A stretch of DNA of 51,192 nucleotides from DATJFQ01 sp035495555 (GTDB lineage Bacteria; Acidobacteriota; Vicinamibacteria; Vicinamibacterales; 2-12-FULL-66-21): NCBI GenBank assembly GCA_035495555.1, contig DATJFQ010000074.1, positions 1 through 51,192 of the forward strand, in the 5' to 3' direction. How positions within the stretch are numbered: the first letter of the stretch is position 1; each line of letters opens with the position of its first letter. The notes beneath the pieces are model-generated. The model did not search any database and was not told the DNA's origin. It saw only the letters and a program-made list of their open reading frames with translations. Shown here one piece after another: positions 34,970 to 42,974 of this stretch. The position numbers and the translations under genes were made by a program.

Positions 34970-37393
34970 TCACTGCGTCCGGAGGGCATCCATCGGATCG
35001 ATCGACGTCGCGCGGCGCGCGGGAATGACACACGCGGCCAGTGCCGCAAGAGCGAGAATCGCGACCGTGCCGCCGAGCAGGAGCGGGCTGTGGGCAGACG
35101 TCTGATAGAGCTGTGACGCGATGACGCGACCAAGCGCGAGCGCGGCCGCAAGCCCTGCGCCCAGCCCGATCGCGACCGGCCGCATCCCCTGATCGGTCAC
35201 GAGGCGCAGAATCTGTCGCCGCTCCGCGCCAAAGGCCATCCGGACGCCGATCTCGCTCGTGCGCTGCGCGACCGCATACGCGATCGCGCCGTAGACGCCG
35301 ACGGTCGCCAGCACGAGCGCCACTGCGGCGAAGATCCCAAGCAGCCACATCATCAGGCGAGCCTGCCCGAGGGCTCGGGCGACGATCGTCTCCATGGCCT
35401 GCGGCTGCGCGACCGCAATCGTCGGGTCGACGCTGGCGAGCGCCGACTGCACTTCGTGCGACACGACGCCGAACGCGAGCGAACTGCGAACCGTGATCGT
35501 CAGGAACGGGAAGCTCTCCTGGGCCCAGGGCCGGTAAAATTCCATGCCTGGCGCCTGCGCGACCCGCTGCGAGCGGACGTCACCCACGACGCCCACGACG
35601 ACGGCCGGGATGCCCGCGCTGGTGAGCAGCAGCGTTTTTCCGATGGGATTCTCGCCGGGGAACACCTGCTTCGCACCGGCATCGTTGATGAGCACGACGT
35701 CCTGTCGGCCGGCGAGGTCGTGCTCGTCGAAATCACGACCGGCCAGAATGGGAATCGTCCACGTCTGGAAAAATCCAGGCGCGACATCGTGCCCCGGTGC
35801 CGACGCGCGCTGATCGATGGGCGGCACCGCCCTGTCGGCGCGCGCATAGAGGGTCAGGCCCGCACCATTCAGCGGGATATCCCCGCTGACTGCCGCGCTC
35901 TGGAACCCGGGCGCGTGGCCGAGCGCATCCAGGGTTCGTTCGACGAAGCGCTGGCGTGCCGCGGGGTCCGCGTATTGCGGCTCTGGCAGCGTGACGAATC
36001 CGACCCAGAGCCGCGCGGGATCGAATCCGAGGTTCTGCCGGCTCAATCGCACGAAGCTGGCGATGAGCAGCGCGGCGCCCGCGAGCAGTGCAACCGAGAG
36101 CGCGACCTGGGCGCCGACGAGCGCTGCGCGGAACCGCCGCTGCCGGCGGCTGCCCGCCGTGCTGCGGCCGCCTTCTTTCAGCGCATCGTTCAGATCGACC
36201 CGTGCGCCCTGGAACGCCGGGTAGGTTCCCATGATGAACCCCGTCGCGAGGGACAGGGCGACCATGAACCCGAGGATCGGAAGCGACAGCGTCAGCGCGT
36301 AGTCCGGATCGAGCGGCAGAAAGTTCGCGGCCATCCGTGGGATGAGCGGAACGAGAGCCGAGGCCAGGAACGCGCCGGTAATTCCCGCAACCGCGCTCAC
36401 GAGCAGGCTCTCGAACAGGAACAGGCGGAGCACACTGGCGCGGGACGCGCCGAGCGCGAGGCGCAGCGCGATCTCGCGCCGGCGGCCGCTGAACCGCGCC
36501 AGGAGCAGATTGGCGACGTTGCTGCACGCGATCAGCAGGACGAATGTGACCGCCGCGAACAGGGTCGCGAGCGCCGGCCGCAGGTTGCCGGTCACGTCTT
36601 CCGGTATCGGCTTCAGCGAAGTCGTGGCGGTGCGGTCGAGATTGTTCGCGTATGCGCTCGCGTAGCTCTGGTCGAGCGCCGGCAGGGCGGCCCGCGCCTG
36701 CTCCAGCGTCACGCCCGGCCGGAGCCGTCCGAGCACGCGCAGGAAGCCGGTCCCCCGCATCATGCGCTCGTAGGTGAAACCGGGAATGACGAACGGCTTC
36801 GTCGTCCAGACTTCGGCAACCGGATTGGTACCGAACCAGGCACCCGGCTGATTCGGAACCACGCCGACGATCGTGTGCGGCGTGCCATCAAGCGTGATAC
36901 TGCGGCCGATGACATCGGGATCCCCGCCGAGCCGCTGCTTCCAGAACCCTTCCGTGACCAGCGCGACATCGGCCTTCGCTTCTTCCTCGGGCCGGAACAG
37001 CCGTCCCCGGAGCGGAACCACGCCGAGCAGGTCGAAGTAGTTCGAAGTCAACCGGCCGCCGGACACCTGGACGGGATCGCCAATACCGGTCAGCGTGAAA
37101 GCGGCGAAATTCTCGGCGGCAAAATCGCTGAAAATCGTCTGCCCCTCCCGGTAGACCATGAAACGCGGTGCGGACACCGGGATCTCGCTGAACCCGCGAT
37201 CTTTGGCGTTCGCGGTCATGTGGACGATGCGGCTCGTATCTTTGAAAGGCAGCCCGCGCAGGAACAGTTCGTCGATGAGGCTGAAGATGGCGGTGTTGAG
37301 CCCGATGCCGATCGCAAGCGTCAGGACTGCCAGCAGCGTGAAGCCGGGAGATTTCAGCAGCTGACGGCAGGCGAACCGCAGGTCCGTACTCAT
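34970..37393 (-). CDS. ADOP-type ABC transporter permease (MacB/FtsX family)
   Basis: 807 residues. The N-terminus (FACRQLLKSPGFTLLAVLTLAIGIGLNTAIF) and the end (IPARRATSIDPMDALRTQ) are typical of the duplicated orphan permeases abundant in Acidobacteriota. Two MacB-like periplasmic domains alternate with FtsX-like helix bundles: one helix at the N-terminus, three around 280-400, one at about 430 and three at the C-terminus. No ATPase gene is adjacent, as usual for these orphans. Likely mechanotransmission or export of an unknown substrate. Confidence 0.92.
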   Translation of the reverse strand: MSTDLRFACRQLLKSPGFTLLAVLTLAIGIGLNTAIFSLIDELFLRGLPFKDTSRIVHMTANAKDRGFSEIPVSAPRFMVYREGQTIFSDFAAENFAAFTLTGIGDPVQVSGGRLTSNYFDLLGVVPLRGRLFRPEEEAKADVALVTEGFWKQRLGGDPDVIGRSITLDGTPHTIVGVVPNQPGAWFGTNPVAEVWTTKPFVIPGFTYERMMRGTGFLRVLGRLRPGVTLEQARAALPALDQSYASAYANNLDRTATTSLKPIPEDVTGNLRPALATLFAAVTFVLLIACSNVANLLLARFSGRRREIALRLALGASRASVLRLFLFESLLVSAVAGITGAFLASALVPLIPRMAANFLPLDPDYALTLSLPILGFMVALSLATGFIMGTYPAFQGARVDLNDALKEGGRSTAGSRRQRRFRAALVGAQVALSVALLAGAALLIASFVRLSRQNLGFDPARLWVGFVTLPEPQYADPAARQRFVERTLDALGHAPGFQSAAVSGDIPLNGAGLTLYARADRAVPPIDQRASAPGHDVAPGFFQTWTIPILAGRDFDEHDLAGRQDVVLINDAGAKQVFPGENPIGKTLLLTSAGIPAVVVGVVGDVRSQRVAQAPGMEFYRPWAQESFPFLTITVRSSLAFGVVSHEVQSALASVDPTIAVAQPQAMETIVARALGQARLMMWLLGIFAAVALVLATVGVYGAIAYAVAQRTSEIGVRMAFGAERRQILRLVTDQGMRPVAIGLGAGLAAALALGRVIASQLYQTSAHSPLLLGGTVAILALAALAACVIPARRATSIDPMDALRTQ

Positions 37394-37750
37394 CGTCGCC
37401 TCACGGGATCACGTGGTACTCATTTGTTATCCTGGCTCTCGTGATAGACACCCTCGAGCCATTCTTCCCTGCGTCACCCAGCCTCGCGCCCGCCCGATGT
37501 GCAGGCCCGCAGCGTACTGTCGTTCGCATCCAGCGTCCAGCGGTCTTTCAGAGTTCAGGCACCCGCAGGACGGGCTGACGCCGAGCCGGCGCGCGATGAA
37601 TCGGCTCGAAGCGCACCAGACCGCGCTTGCCCGTAGAACGGGCTCCCTCGAGAGCCAGGGTGAGGGAGCCCCTTATGAGCGAGCCTCGGAGCCGGGGCAC
37701 TATCGCCGCTGCGCGGAATGCGAAAGGCGAAGCGCGCTGACGGCCGGCGT
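37394..37750. other. 357-bp intergenic region with a decayed leader copy
   Basis: No credible gene. Open frames across this stretch are compositionally unlike neighbouring proteins. It contains the duplicated leader described at 37640-37700. The remaining sequence shows no recognised promoter or terminator. Confidence 0.5.
37640..37700 (+). repeat. Copy A of a duplicated hairpin leader
   Basis: It matches the leader and first codons of the coiled-coil gene at 38834-38899. Both copies have GGGCTCCC paired with GGGAGCC(C), then an ATG context with 20 identical bases and a further GGGGCAC after one mismatch. In this copy the TATAAT box is replaced by GTAGAAC and the frame after ATG closes after 19 codons, so it appears to be a decayed duplicate. 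Confidence 0.65.
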
Positions 37751-38593
37751 TCAGTGGATGGGCATCGAATGCATGGCCGACGAGAAGAAGAGGAAGAAGT
37801 TCGAGCCCACTTCCACCGCGCGTCCCGCCTCCTCCGCGTCGTCCATCGCCCGGGACGACGTGATCCCGCTGCTGCCATCGGCGCTTGGCCAGTCGCTGGG
37901 ATCGAGGATCAGCACCGGCCGTACCTGCCACCAGATGGCCCCCGTGTTCACGCGCGAATTGTCGACGACGTGGCTGTGATTCGGCGTCGGAACGAAGATG
38001 GGAGCGGTCGGCGCGCCGGCCTTTCCCAGTGCCTGGAGCGTCCTGGATAAATCGACCGAGGACGCGTGCATCGTGCACGTGCCGGGTACGGCGTGCGCCG
38101 GGTCGGGGCACTGCGTCGTGATCGCCGCGTTCACCTGCGCCTTCCACGCCTCTGGAACGAACCCGAACAGTCGAATGAGCGCCGATCCCAGCGCGGGCCC
38201 GCAGAGCTCTCCGGGCCGCCCGCCATCGGGGCACGGCATGGCGTCGGCCGGGTTCTGGTCGTTGTCGATTGAGAACATCGGGATCAGGACGTACAGATGT
38301 GCGGTCTGCTTGACATTGGCGCCCGACGGGTCCGCGTCGGGTTCCGTGATCGGCTGACAGATAGGCGTCTGCATCTCGTTGGGGTCGACCGCCGCCTGGC
38401 GGCCGTTGAAATCGAGATCGAGCGCCGGCTGATCGACGCAATCGAAATTCTGCAGATACGTGAACGTGACCAGGCGGCCATTGCCGAATCCCTCCGTCTG
38501 GTTCGAGGCGAGCTGCGCCCAGGCGGTGCCCACATCGACACCCCCGCACAGACACACCGCCGCCAACAGACACACGAGCCGGTGCCTCAACAT
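37751..38593 (-). CDS. Secreted protein of unknown function
   Basis: 280 residues from ATG at 38593, preceded by GGGAG at good spacing. Signal peptide MLRHRLVCLLAAVCLCGGVDVGTAWA. The mature part has several Cys (e.g. CQPITEPD, PCPDGG, GELCG, TQCPDP, GTCTMH), consistent with disulfides, and the segment VGSNFFLFFSSAMHSMPIH at the end. Not recognised. It lies between the two copies of the duplicated leader and is divergent from the PspA-AAA+ cluster. Confidence 0.6.
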   Translation of the reverse strand: MLRHRLVCLLAAVCLCGGVDVGTAWAQLASNQTEGFGNGRLVTFTYLQNFDCVDQPALDLDFNGRQAAVDPNEMQTPICQPITEPDADPSGANVKQTAHLYVLIPMFSIDNDQNPADAMPCPDGGRPGELCGPALGSALIRLFGFVPEAWKAQVNAAITTQCPDPAHAVPGTCTMHASSVDLSRTLQALGKAGAPTAPIFVPTPNHSHVVDNSRVNTGAIWWQVRPVLILDPSDWPSADGSSGITSSRAMDDAEEAGRAVEVGSNFFLFFSSAMHSMPIH

Positions 38594-38827
38594 TGCGAAA
38601 CTCCCTTTGCTGAACCGAAGCACCACCGGCAGGTGCGCCGCGACACGAATCGAACCCCCTCGCAAGCGGCGCGCCGTGATCACGATGCGGTCGAACAGCG
38701 TCATTCGGCCGCGGCTGCTCCGCAGCTGAGATACGCAGCAGGTAAACGCGTGCGGTACTTCGTAAGTCTCCGGACCCCGGCCGACAGAACCCAGGGGGCC
38801 CGGACTGCGGGTAACCCGCTTGCCGCA

Positions 38828-38833
38828 TATAAT
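38828..38833 (+). promoter_or_regulatory. -10 box TATAAT of the PspA/ABC/AAA+ cluster
   Basis: A consensus TATAAT 40 bp before the ATG at 38874 with a hairpin-forming leader in between. No clear -35 hexamer is visible. It is the only strong promoter-like element before the first gene of the cluster. Confidence 0.5.
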
Positions 38834-38899
38834 GGGCTCCCGCACAAAGAGCCACGGTGACAGGGAGCCAGTTATGAGCGAGCCTCGGAGCTGGGGCAC
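38834..38899 (+). promoter_or_regulatory. Hairpin leader (copy B) of the cluster's first gene
   Basis: GGGCTCCC (38834-38841) can pair with GGGAGCC (38863-38869). The 3' arm contains the GGGAG ribosome-binding site of the ATG at 38874, so folding would hide it. A second copy of the leader lies at 37640-37700. Confidence 0.45.
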
Positions 38900-39545
38900 G
38901 ACGGTCCTGGGGTGGTTTGTCGTACGGGACGGCGAACCTCAGGAGAAGCCGACCCCCCTGCCGGAGGTCCCGGCGGACCAGCCTCCGCCCGAGACGACAG
39001 CCGCGCCAGCGCCGAATTTCTTTCAGACTCCCCCGCCCGCGGCCCCTGACGGGCAGGTGGATTTCGCCGGCGTCTTTGCCGCCGCCGGCATCGAGGGCAA
39101 CGAGCAGGACCGCGTCAAGCGCGCGAGCGACCTGCTCGCGAGCCTCCCGTCGGAGACGCCGATGCCGGTCCGCAAGCAGATCGTCGAGGCCGCGATGAAG
39201 GCGTTCGGCGTTCCGCTCGACAAGATCATCGAAACGGGTGTCGAGCAGATTCAGGCGCTCGAAGGCTACATCCGCACGTCGGCGGCCGACACGGACAAAC
39301 TGCTGGCTGAATCGCGGGCGCGGATCGACCATCTCGAGCAGGAAATCCGCGATGTCCGCGCGGTCATGGACCAGCGCACGAAGGAACAGGCGTCCATTGC
39401 CGCCGCGTGCAACGCGAAGAAGGTCGACGTGCAGCGCGTACTGGAATTTTTCGGACAGGAAGCGGTCGCCCGCGTCGTGCGGGAGTCGCCGAAACTGCAC
39501 GACCCGTCGTCAGGCGAAGTCAGTGGACCGGGGAATCGAACCTAG
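38874..39545 (+). CDS. Coiled-coil protein of unknown function, first gene of the PspA/AAA+ cluster
   Basis: 223 residues from ATG at 38874 (GGGAG before it). The start SEPRSWGTTVLGWFVVRDG is followed by a Pro-rich segment (25-60), a helical region (65-130) and a coiled coil at about 140-190 (ADTDKLLAESRARIDHLEQE and beyond). There is no signal peptide or membrane helix, so it should be cytoplasmic. Not recognised. Its place before a PspA-family gene suggests a partner or adaptor. Confidence 0.7.
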   Translation: MSEPRSWGTTVLGWFVVRDGEPQEKPTPLPEVPADQPPPETTAAPAPNFFQTPPPAAPDGQVDFAGVFAAAGIEGNEQDRVKRASDLLASLPSETPMPVRKQIVEAAMKAFGVPLDKIIETGVEQIQALEGYIRTSAADTDKLLAESRARIDHLEQEIRDVRAVMDQRTKEQASIAAACNAKKVDVQRVLEFFGQEAVARVVRESPKLHDPSSGEVSGPGNRT

Positions 39546-39600
39546 CGCGTTCAGGCTGGGTTGAGACAGCGTCGAAGGCGAACTCACAGAGGTACACACC

Positions 39601-40314
39601 ATGGCTGGAGTGGGGTTGTTCACACGGCTCGGAAACTTGTGGCGCGGGTTCCTGTCGATCTGGATTTCCGGTGTCGAGAAGGAGCACCCGGAGATCGCGT
39701 ACGAGAACGCCATCAACTCGATGATCGAGAAGTACTCGCGGCTGAAAACCGCGACGGCCGCGATCATCCGCCGCCGCGAGGAGATCAGCGACCGGCTCAC
39801 GAAAACCAGCGCGGAGCTCACGCAGACCGAAGCGGACCTCGCGGCCGCCGTGGAAACGAACCAGGACGACCTCGCCGTCGTTTTGATCCAGAAGAAGAAC
39901 CAGCTCACTTCGGATCTCGCCGACTCCAAGGCGGAGCTCGATTCGGCCCAGAAGGACGCGGAATCCGCGAAGACGTCGCTGATGGGTGTTCAGACGGAGA
40001 TCCGGAAGCTGAAAGGCGAGCGCGATTCGATGCTGGCCAAGATGCAGTCGGCGCAGGCCCGTCTCAAGATCCAGGAACAGATCGACGGCCTGTCGGTGGA
40101 CGCCGAAGTGAAAGCGCTGGACAACGTGCGGGAACATATCCGCACCACTATCGCCGAGGCGAACCTCGGGCGGGAGATGGGGGATTCCTCGCTCGACGCG
40201 CGGCTTGCCGCGCTGCGCAATCAGGCGGGTGACGTTCAGGCCAAGCAGCAGCTCGCGGAAATGAAGGCCAAGCGCGCGGCGCAGCAGGCCAGTCAAGGGA
40301 CGAAGACGCTGTAG
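39601..40314 (+). CDS. PspA/IM30 (Vipp1) family protein
   Basis: 237 residues, AGAGGT before the ATG. The N-terminal amphipathic segment GLFTRLGNLWRGFLSIWIS is the membrane-binding helix 0. A long alpha-helical hairpin follows (MIEKYSRLKTATAAIIRRRE through GVQTEIRKLKGERDSMLAKM). The C-terminal part matches PspA/IM30 at ARLKIQEQIDGLSVDAEVKA and SLDARLAALR. These are bacterial ESCRT-III relatives that polymerise on the inner membrane and remodel or protect it. An AAA+ ATPase encoded four genes on could disassemble it, as Vps4 does ESCRT-III; that pairing is inference. Confidence 0.88.
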   Translation: MAGVGLFTRLGNLWRGFLSIWISGVEKEHPEIAYENAINSMIEKYSRLKTATAAIIRRREEISDRLTKTSAELTQTEADLAAAVETNQDDLAVVLIQKKNQLTSDLADSKAELDSAQKDAESAKTSLMGVQTEIRKLKGERDSMLAKMQSAQARLKIQEQIDGLSVDAEVKALDNVREHIRTTIAEANLGREMGDSSLDARLAALRNQAGDVQAKQQLAEMKAKRAAQQASQGTKTL

Positions 40315-40321
40315 CAGGGAT

Positions 40322-40342
40322 AATTCCCAACTCCCAACTCCC
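40322..40342. repeat. Short 7-bp array, AACTCCC family
   Basis: AATTCCC, AACTCCC, AACTCCC, the reverse complement of the GGGAATT/GGGAGTT family at 6973-7000. It begins 7 bp after the PspA-family stop codon. It is followed by AAGGGAATT, which can pair back on the first unit to form a small hairpin. Confidence 0.7.
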
Positions 40343-40366
40343 AAGGGAATTGATACAACTCACACC

Positions 40367-41998
40367 ATGAAACTGACGCCTTTCGCCAAGTTGTTCATCA
40401 CGGTCGTCGTCATCGCCGTCGTCGGCTACGTCTTCTGGAGCTACAAGGGTGGCGCGGTCCGCGAATGGGCGACGGGCAGCCGGACGGAAAAGCCCTCCGC
40501 GTCAGCGCTGACCTCGCAGGATTTCGACGCGCTGCGCAACGCGCCGGCGGATCCGTCGCGCAACGCCGGTTCGTCCGGCGTCTCGGCGACGTCGCTCGGC
40601 GGCTCGGGACGGCTGTCGCGCCCGCTCGTCGTCGCGATCAACACCTGGGCGGGGCACGCGCCCGGCATTGTCTTCAACGACGGCCTCACCGCGGGACCGA
40701 ACTCGAAATACAAGCAGAAGTACGGCCTGGACGTGAAGTTCGTCCTGCTGGAGGATCCTGCCGCGAAGCTGGCCGCCTTCCGCAAGGGCGACGTGGATCT
40801 GATGTGGGATACGGTCGACAACTGGGCGCGCGAGGCGTCGGTACTGGCCGAGCAGAATCAGAAAGCCCGATCCGTCATGATGCAGGACTGGTCGCGCGGC
40901 GGCGACGGCATCGTGTCGCTCGCGTCGATCAAGTCGATTGAGGATCTGAAGGGCAAGCGCATTGCCTGCACGCAGTTCACGCCGTCACATTTCCTGCTGC
41001 TGTATCTGCTCGCGCAATCCGGACTGACCCCCGACGATCGCGCCGCCGTGGAGAAGAACATCATCTTCACGCAGGATGCGCCTGCCGCGGCGGCGATGTT
41101 CAAGGCCAGGCAGGTCGACGCGGCGGTCACCTGGGAGCCCGATTTGTCAGGCGCGGTGACAGCACGCGGCGACGAAGCGCACGTGCTCGTCTCGACGACG
41201 GCGGCGACGAACATCATCGCGGACACGCTGGTCGCGCGGCAGGACATCATCGATCAGGCCCCCGAAACGATTCGGGACTTCATCCATGGCTGGTTCGACG
41301 GTATCGACATGATGAAAGCGGATCCCGCGTCGACCAATGCCGAAGTCGGCAAGGCGCTCAAGCTCGATGCCGATACGGTCTCGGGGATGCTGTCGGGCCT
41401 CAAGCTGACGCAGTACGCCGACAACGCGCAGTTCTACGGGTTGAGCGGCGGCAAGGCGCATTTCGACACGCTCTTCGACACGGCGTTCGTGATCTGGCGC
41501 AAGAAGGGCCTCGTCACGCGGGCCGTCGACGCCAAGGACTACTCGGAGCCGCGCTTCCTGCAGTCGCTCGCGGCCGCGTATCCGGCCCAGAAAGTCGAGG
41601 AGCCGATGCTCGCGGCGAAGACCCCCTCGTCCAGCGATCGCGCGATTATCAACAAGGAGATCCAGATCCATTTCACGCCCGGATCCGATGAGATCATGCC
41701 GGGCTCGTTTTTCGTGCTCGATGCGCTGGGCGACACGATGACGTCCTTTGGCGGGACGTATCTGCGCGTCGAAGGCAACACGGACGCGACCGGCTCACCG
41801 TCGGGCAACATGACGCTCTCCGAACGGCGCGCGCTGGCGATCAAGAACTACATCCTGAAGAACTTCCCGAACATCCAGGCGGCGAGGTTCCAGACGATCG
41901 GCCGCGGCTCCACGAACCCCGTCGCGCCGAATACGACGGAAGCGGGACGCCAGTTGAACCGGAGGACGGATATCAAGGTCGTCCTGTCGGGAAAATAG
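40367..41998 (+). CDS. Membrane-anchored NitT/TauT-type substrate-binding protein fused to OmpA domain
   Basis: 543 residues. A single N-terminal helix (about 9-25, LFITVVVIAVVGYVFWS) without a cleavage site anchors the protein. Residues 75-410 are a periplasmic binding protein of the SsuA/TauA/NMT1 type (VVAINTWAGHAPGIV, GDVDLMWDTVDNWA, QVDAAVTWEPDL). Residues 425-543 are an OmpA-like peptidoglycan-binding domain (RVEGNTDATGSPSGN, LSERRALAIKNYI, NRRTDIKV). Together they would hold the receptor between inner membrane and cell wall. The fusion is unusual for ABC importers. The permease and ATPase follow directly. Confidence 0.88.
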   Translation: MKLTPFAKLFITVVVIAVVGYVFWSYKGGAVREWATGSRTEKPSASALTSQDFDALRNAPADPSRNAGSSGVSATSLGGSGRLSRPLVVAINTWAGHAPGIVFNDGLTAGPNSKYKQKYGLDVKFVLLEDPAAKLAAFRKGDVDLMWDTVDNWAREASVLAEQNQKARSVMMQDWSRGGDGIVSLASIKSIEDLKGKRIACTQFTPSHFLLLYLLAQSGLTPDDRAAVEKNIIFTQDAPAAAAMFKARQVDAAVTWEPDLSGAVTARGDEAHVLVSTTAATNIIADTLVARQDIIDQAPETIRDFIHGWFDGIDMMKADPASTNAEVGKALKLDADTVSGMLSGLKLTQYADNAQFYGLSGGKAHFDTLFDTAFVIWRKKGLVTRAVDAKDYSEPRFLQSLAAAYPAQKVEEPMLAAKTPSSSDRAIINKEIQIHFTPGSDEIMPGSFFVLDALGDTMTSFGGTYLRVEGNTDATGSPSGNMTLSERRALAIKNYILKNFPNIQAARFQTIGRGSTNPVAPNTTEAGRQLNRRTDIKVVLSGK

Positions 41999-42005
41999 AG
42001 ATCGT

Positions 42006-42148
42006 GGAAACTCGAGCGCCCTCGCGGGTGGTCGCGAACGGGGCGCCCCGCCGATTGCGAGGCGCGCCCCTCGTCACAGTCTTTTTTCGCGCCGAGAACC
42101 GGTGGGGCTGTTCGCGGACAGGACCCGCGGAAAAGCGCTCGAGTTTCC
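42006..42148. repeat. Long interrupted inverted repeat between receptor and permease genes
   Basis: A perfect 14-bp pair, GGAAACTCGAGCGC (42006-42019) and GCGCTCGAGTTTCC (42135-42148), is extended inward by CGCGGGT and CGCGAAC on the left, complemented on the right. It encloses a second stem, GGGGCGC (42040-42046) with GCGCCCC (42064-42070), followed by a run of six T at 42082-42087. It can act as a terminator or stabilising structure for the upstream gene, or be a small non-autonomous element. Confidence 0.7.
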
Positions 42149-42160
42149 GGTACGGTTACC

Positions 42161-42166
42161 TCTAAT
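42161..42166 (+). promoter_or_regulatory. -10-like TCTAAT directly before the permease start
   Basis: TCTAAT lies 4 bp before the ATG at 42171, with no ribosome-binding site visible. It suggests a leaderless transcript starting at the permease gene, downstream of the inverted repeat. Confidence 0.3.
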
Positions 42167-42170
42167 ACCC

Positions 42171-42974
42171 ATGTCTCCACATCATCGCGAATGGTTCGCG
42201 TTACGGGCGCCGATGCCGCGCGCGTCGGCTACAGCGCTCGGCTTCGTCATGCCCGCGCTCGTCCTGGGCGTCTGGTGCCTGGTGTCGTACGGCGGGTTTG
42301 CGCCGCCGGACTTTCTGCCGTCGCCGACGGAAGTCGTCCGAGGGACGCTGCAGTTGTTCATCGACTACGACCTGTGGGGCGCGATCCTCACGTCGAGCCG
42401 GCGCATCCTGCTCGCGTTCGTGTTCGCGTCGGCGCTTGCGGTGCCGCTCGGCGTGCTCATGGGGGCCTTCGAGCCGATCAACCGGCTTTTCGAGCCCATC
42501 ATGGCGCCGCTGCGCTACATGCCGATCTCCGCGTTCATTCCGCTGCTGATCCTGTGGTTCGGCATCTACGAGAAACAGAAGATCGCGTTCCTGTTCCTCG
42601 GCGTCTTCGTCTACCTGCTGCCGGTCGTCGTCTCCGCGATTCGCGCGGTGCCGGAAGAGCTCGTGCAGACCGCGCTGACGCTGGGATCCACCAAGCTGCA
42701 GGCGATCCGCACGGTGCTGCTCCCGGCGGCGCTGCCGGAGATCTTCGATTCCTTCCGAGTGATGAACGCGATCCTCTGGACGTACGTCATCCTCGCGGAA
42801 GCGGTGAATCCCGAGCACGGGTTGGGGTACATGGTGGAGCTCGCCCGCACGCACCAGAAGGCGTCCTGGTCGTTTGCCGGGCTGCTGGTCATCGGCGGCA
42901 TCGGCCTGCTCACCGACTTCGTGATCCGCATGATCTCGAACGTGCTCTTCCGGTGGCGGGAGGCGACGCTGTGA
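42171..42974 (+). CDS. ABC transporter permease (TauC/SsuC-like)
   Basis: 267 residues from ATG at 42171. About six membrane helices, e.g. ATALGFVMPALVLGVWCLV, ILLAFVFASALAVPLGVLMG and IAFLFLGVFVYLLPVVVSAI. The cytoplasmic EAA loop is ELVQTALTLGSTKLQAIRTV followed by LLPAALPEI. This is the BPD-type single-permease class that pairs with nitrate, sulfonate or taurine-like receptors. It overlaps the ATPase gene by 4 bp (GTGA). Substrate unknown. Confidence 0.9.
   Translation: MSPHHREWFALRAPMPRASATALGFVMPALVLGVWCLVSYGGFAPPDFLPSPTEVVRGTLQLFIDYDLWGAILTSSRRILLAFVFASALAVPLGVLMGAFEPINRLFEPIMAPLRYMPISAFIPLLILWFGIYEKQKIAFLFLGVFVYLLPVVVSAIRAVPEELVQTALTLGSTKLQAIRTVLLPAALPEIFDSFRVMNAILWTYVILAEAVNPEHGLGYMVELARTHQKASWSFAGLLVIGGIGLLTDFVIRMISNVLFRWREATL

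Noticed and set aside
35456..37444. 662-codon plus-strand open frame
   Set aside because: It is antisense to the ADOP permease, made mostly of Arg, Glu, Gln and His, with no domain.
39525..39548. Sequence resembling a tRNA T-arm on the minus strand (GGTTCGATTCCCCGG)
   Set aside because: The flanking minus-strand sequence does not give an acceptor stem, D-arm or anticodon arm, and the bases code for the end of the coiled-coil protein. Probably chance.
42006..42148. Insertion sequence with terminal inverted repeats
   Set aside because: The ends are inverted repeats, but no transposase fragment or target-site duplication is visible. It is kept only as a structured repeat.
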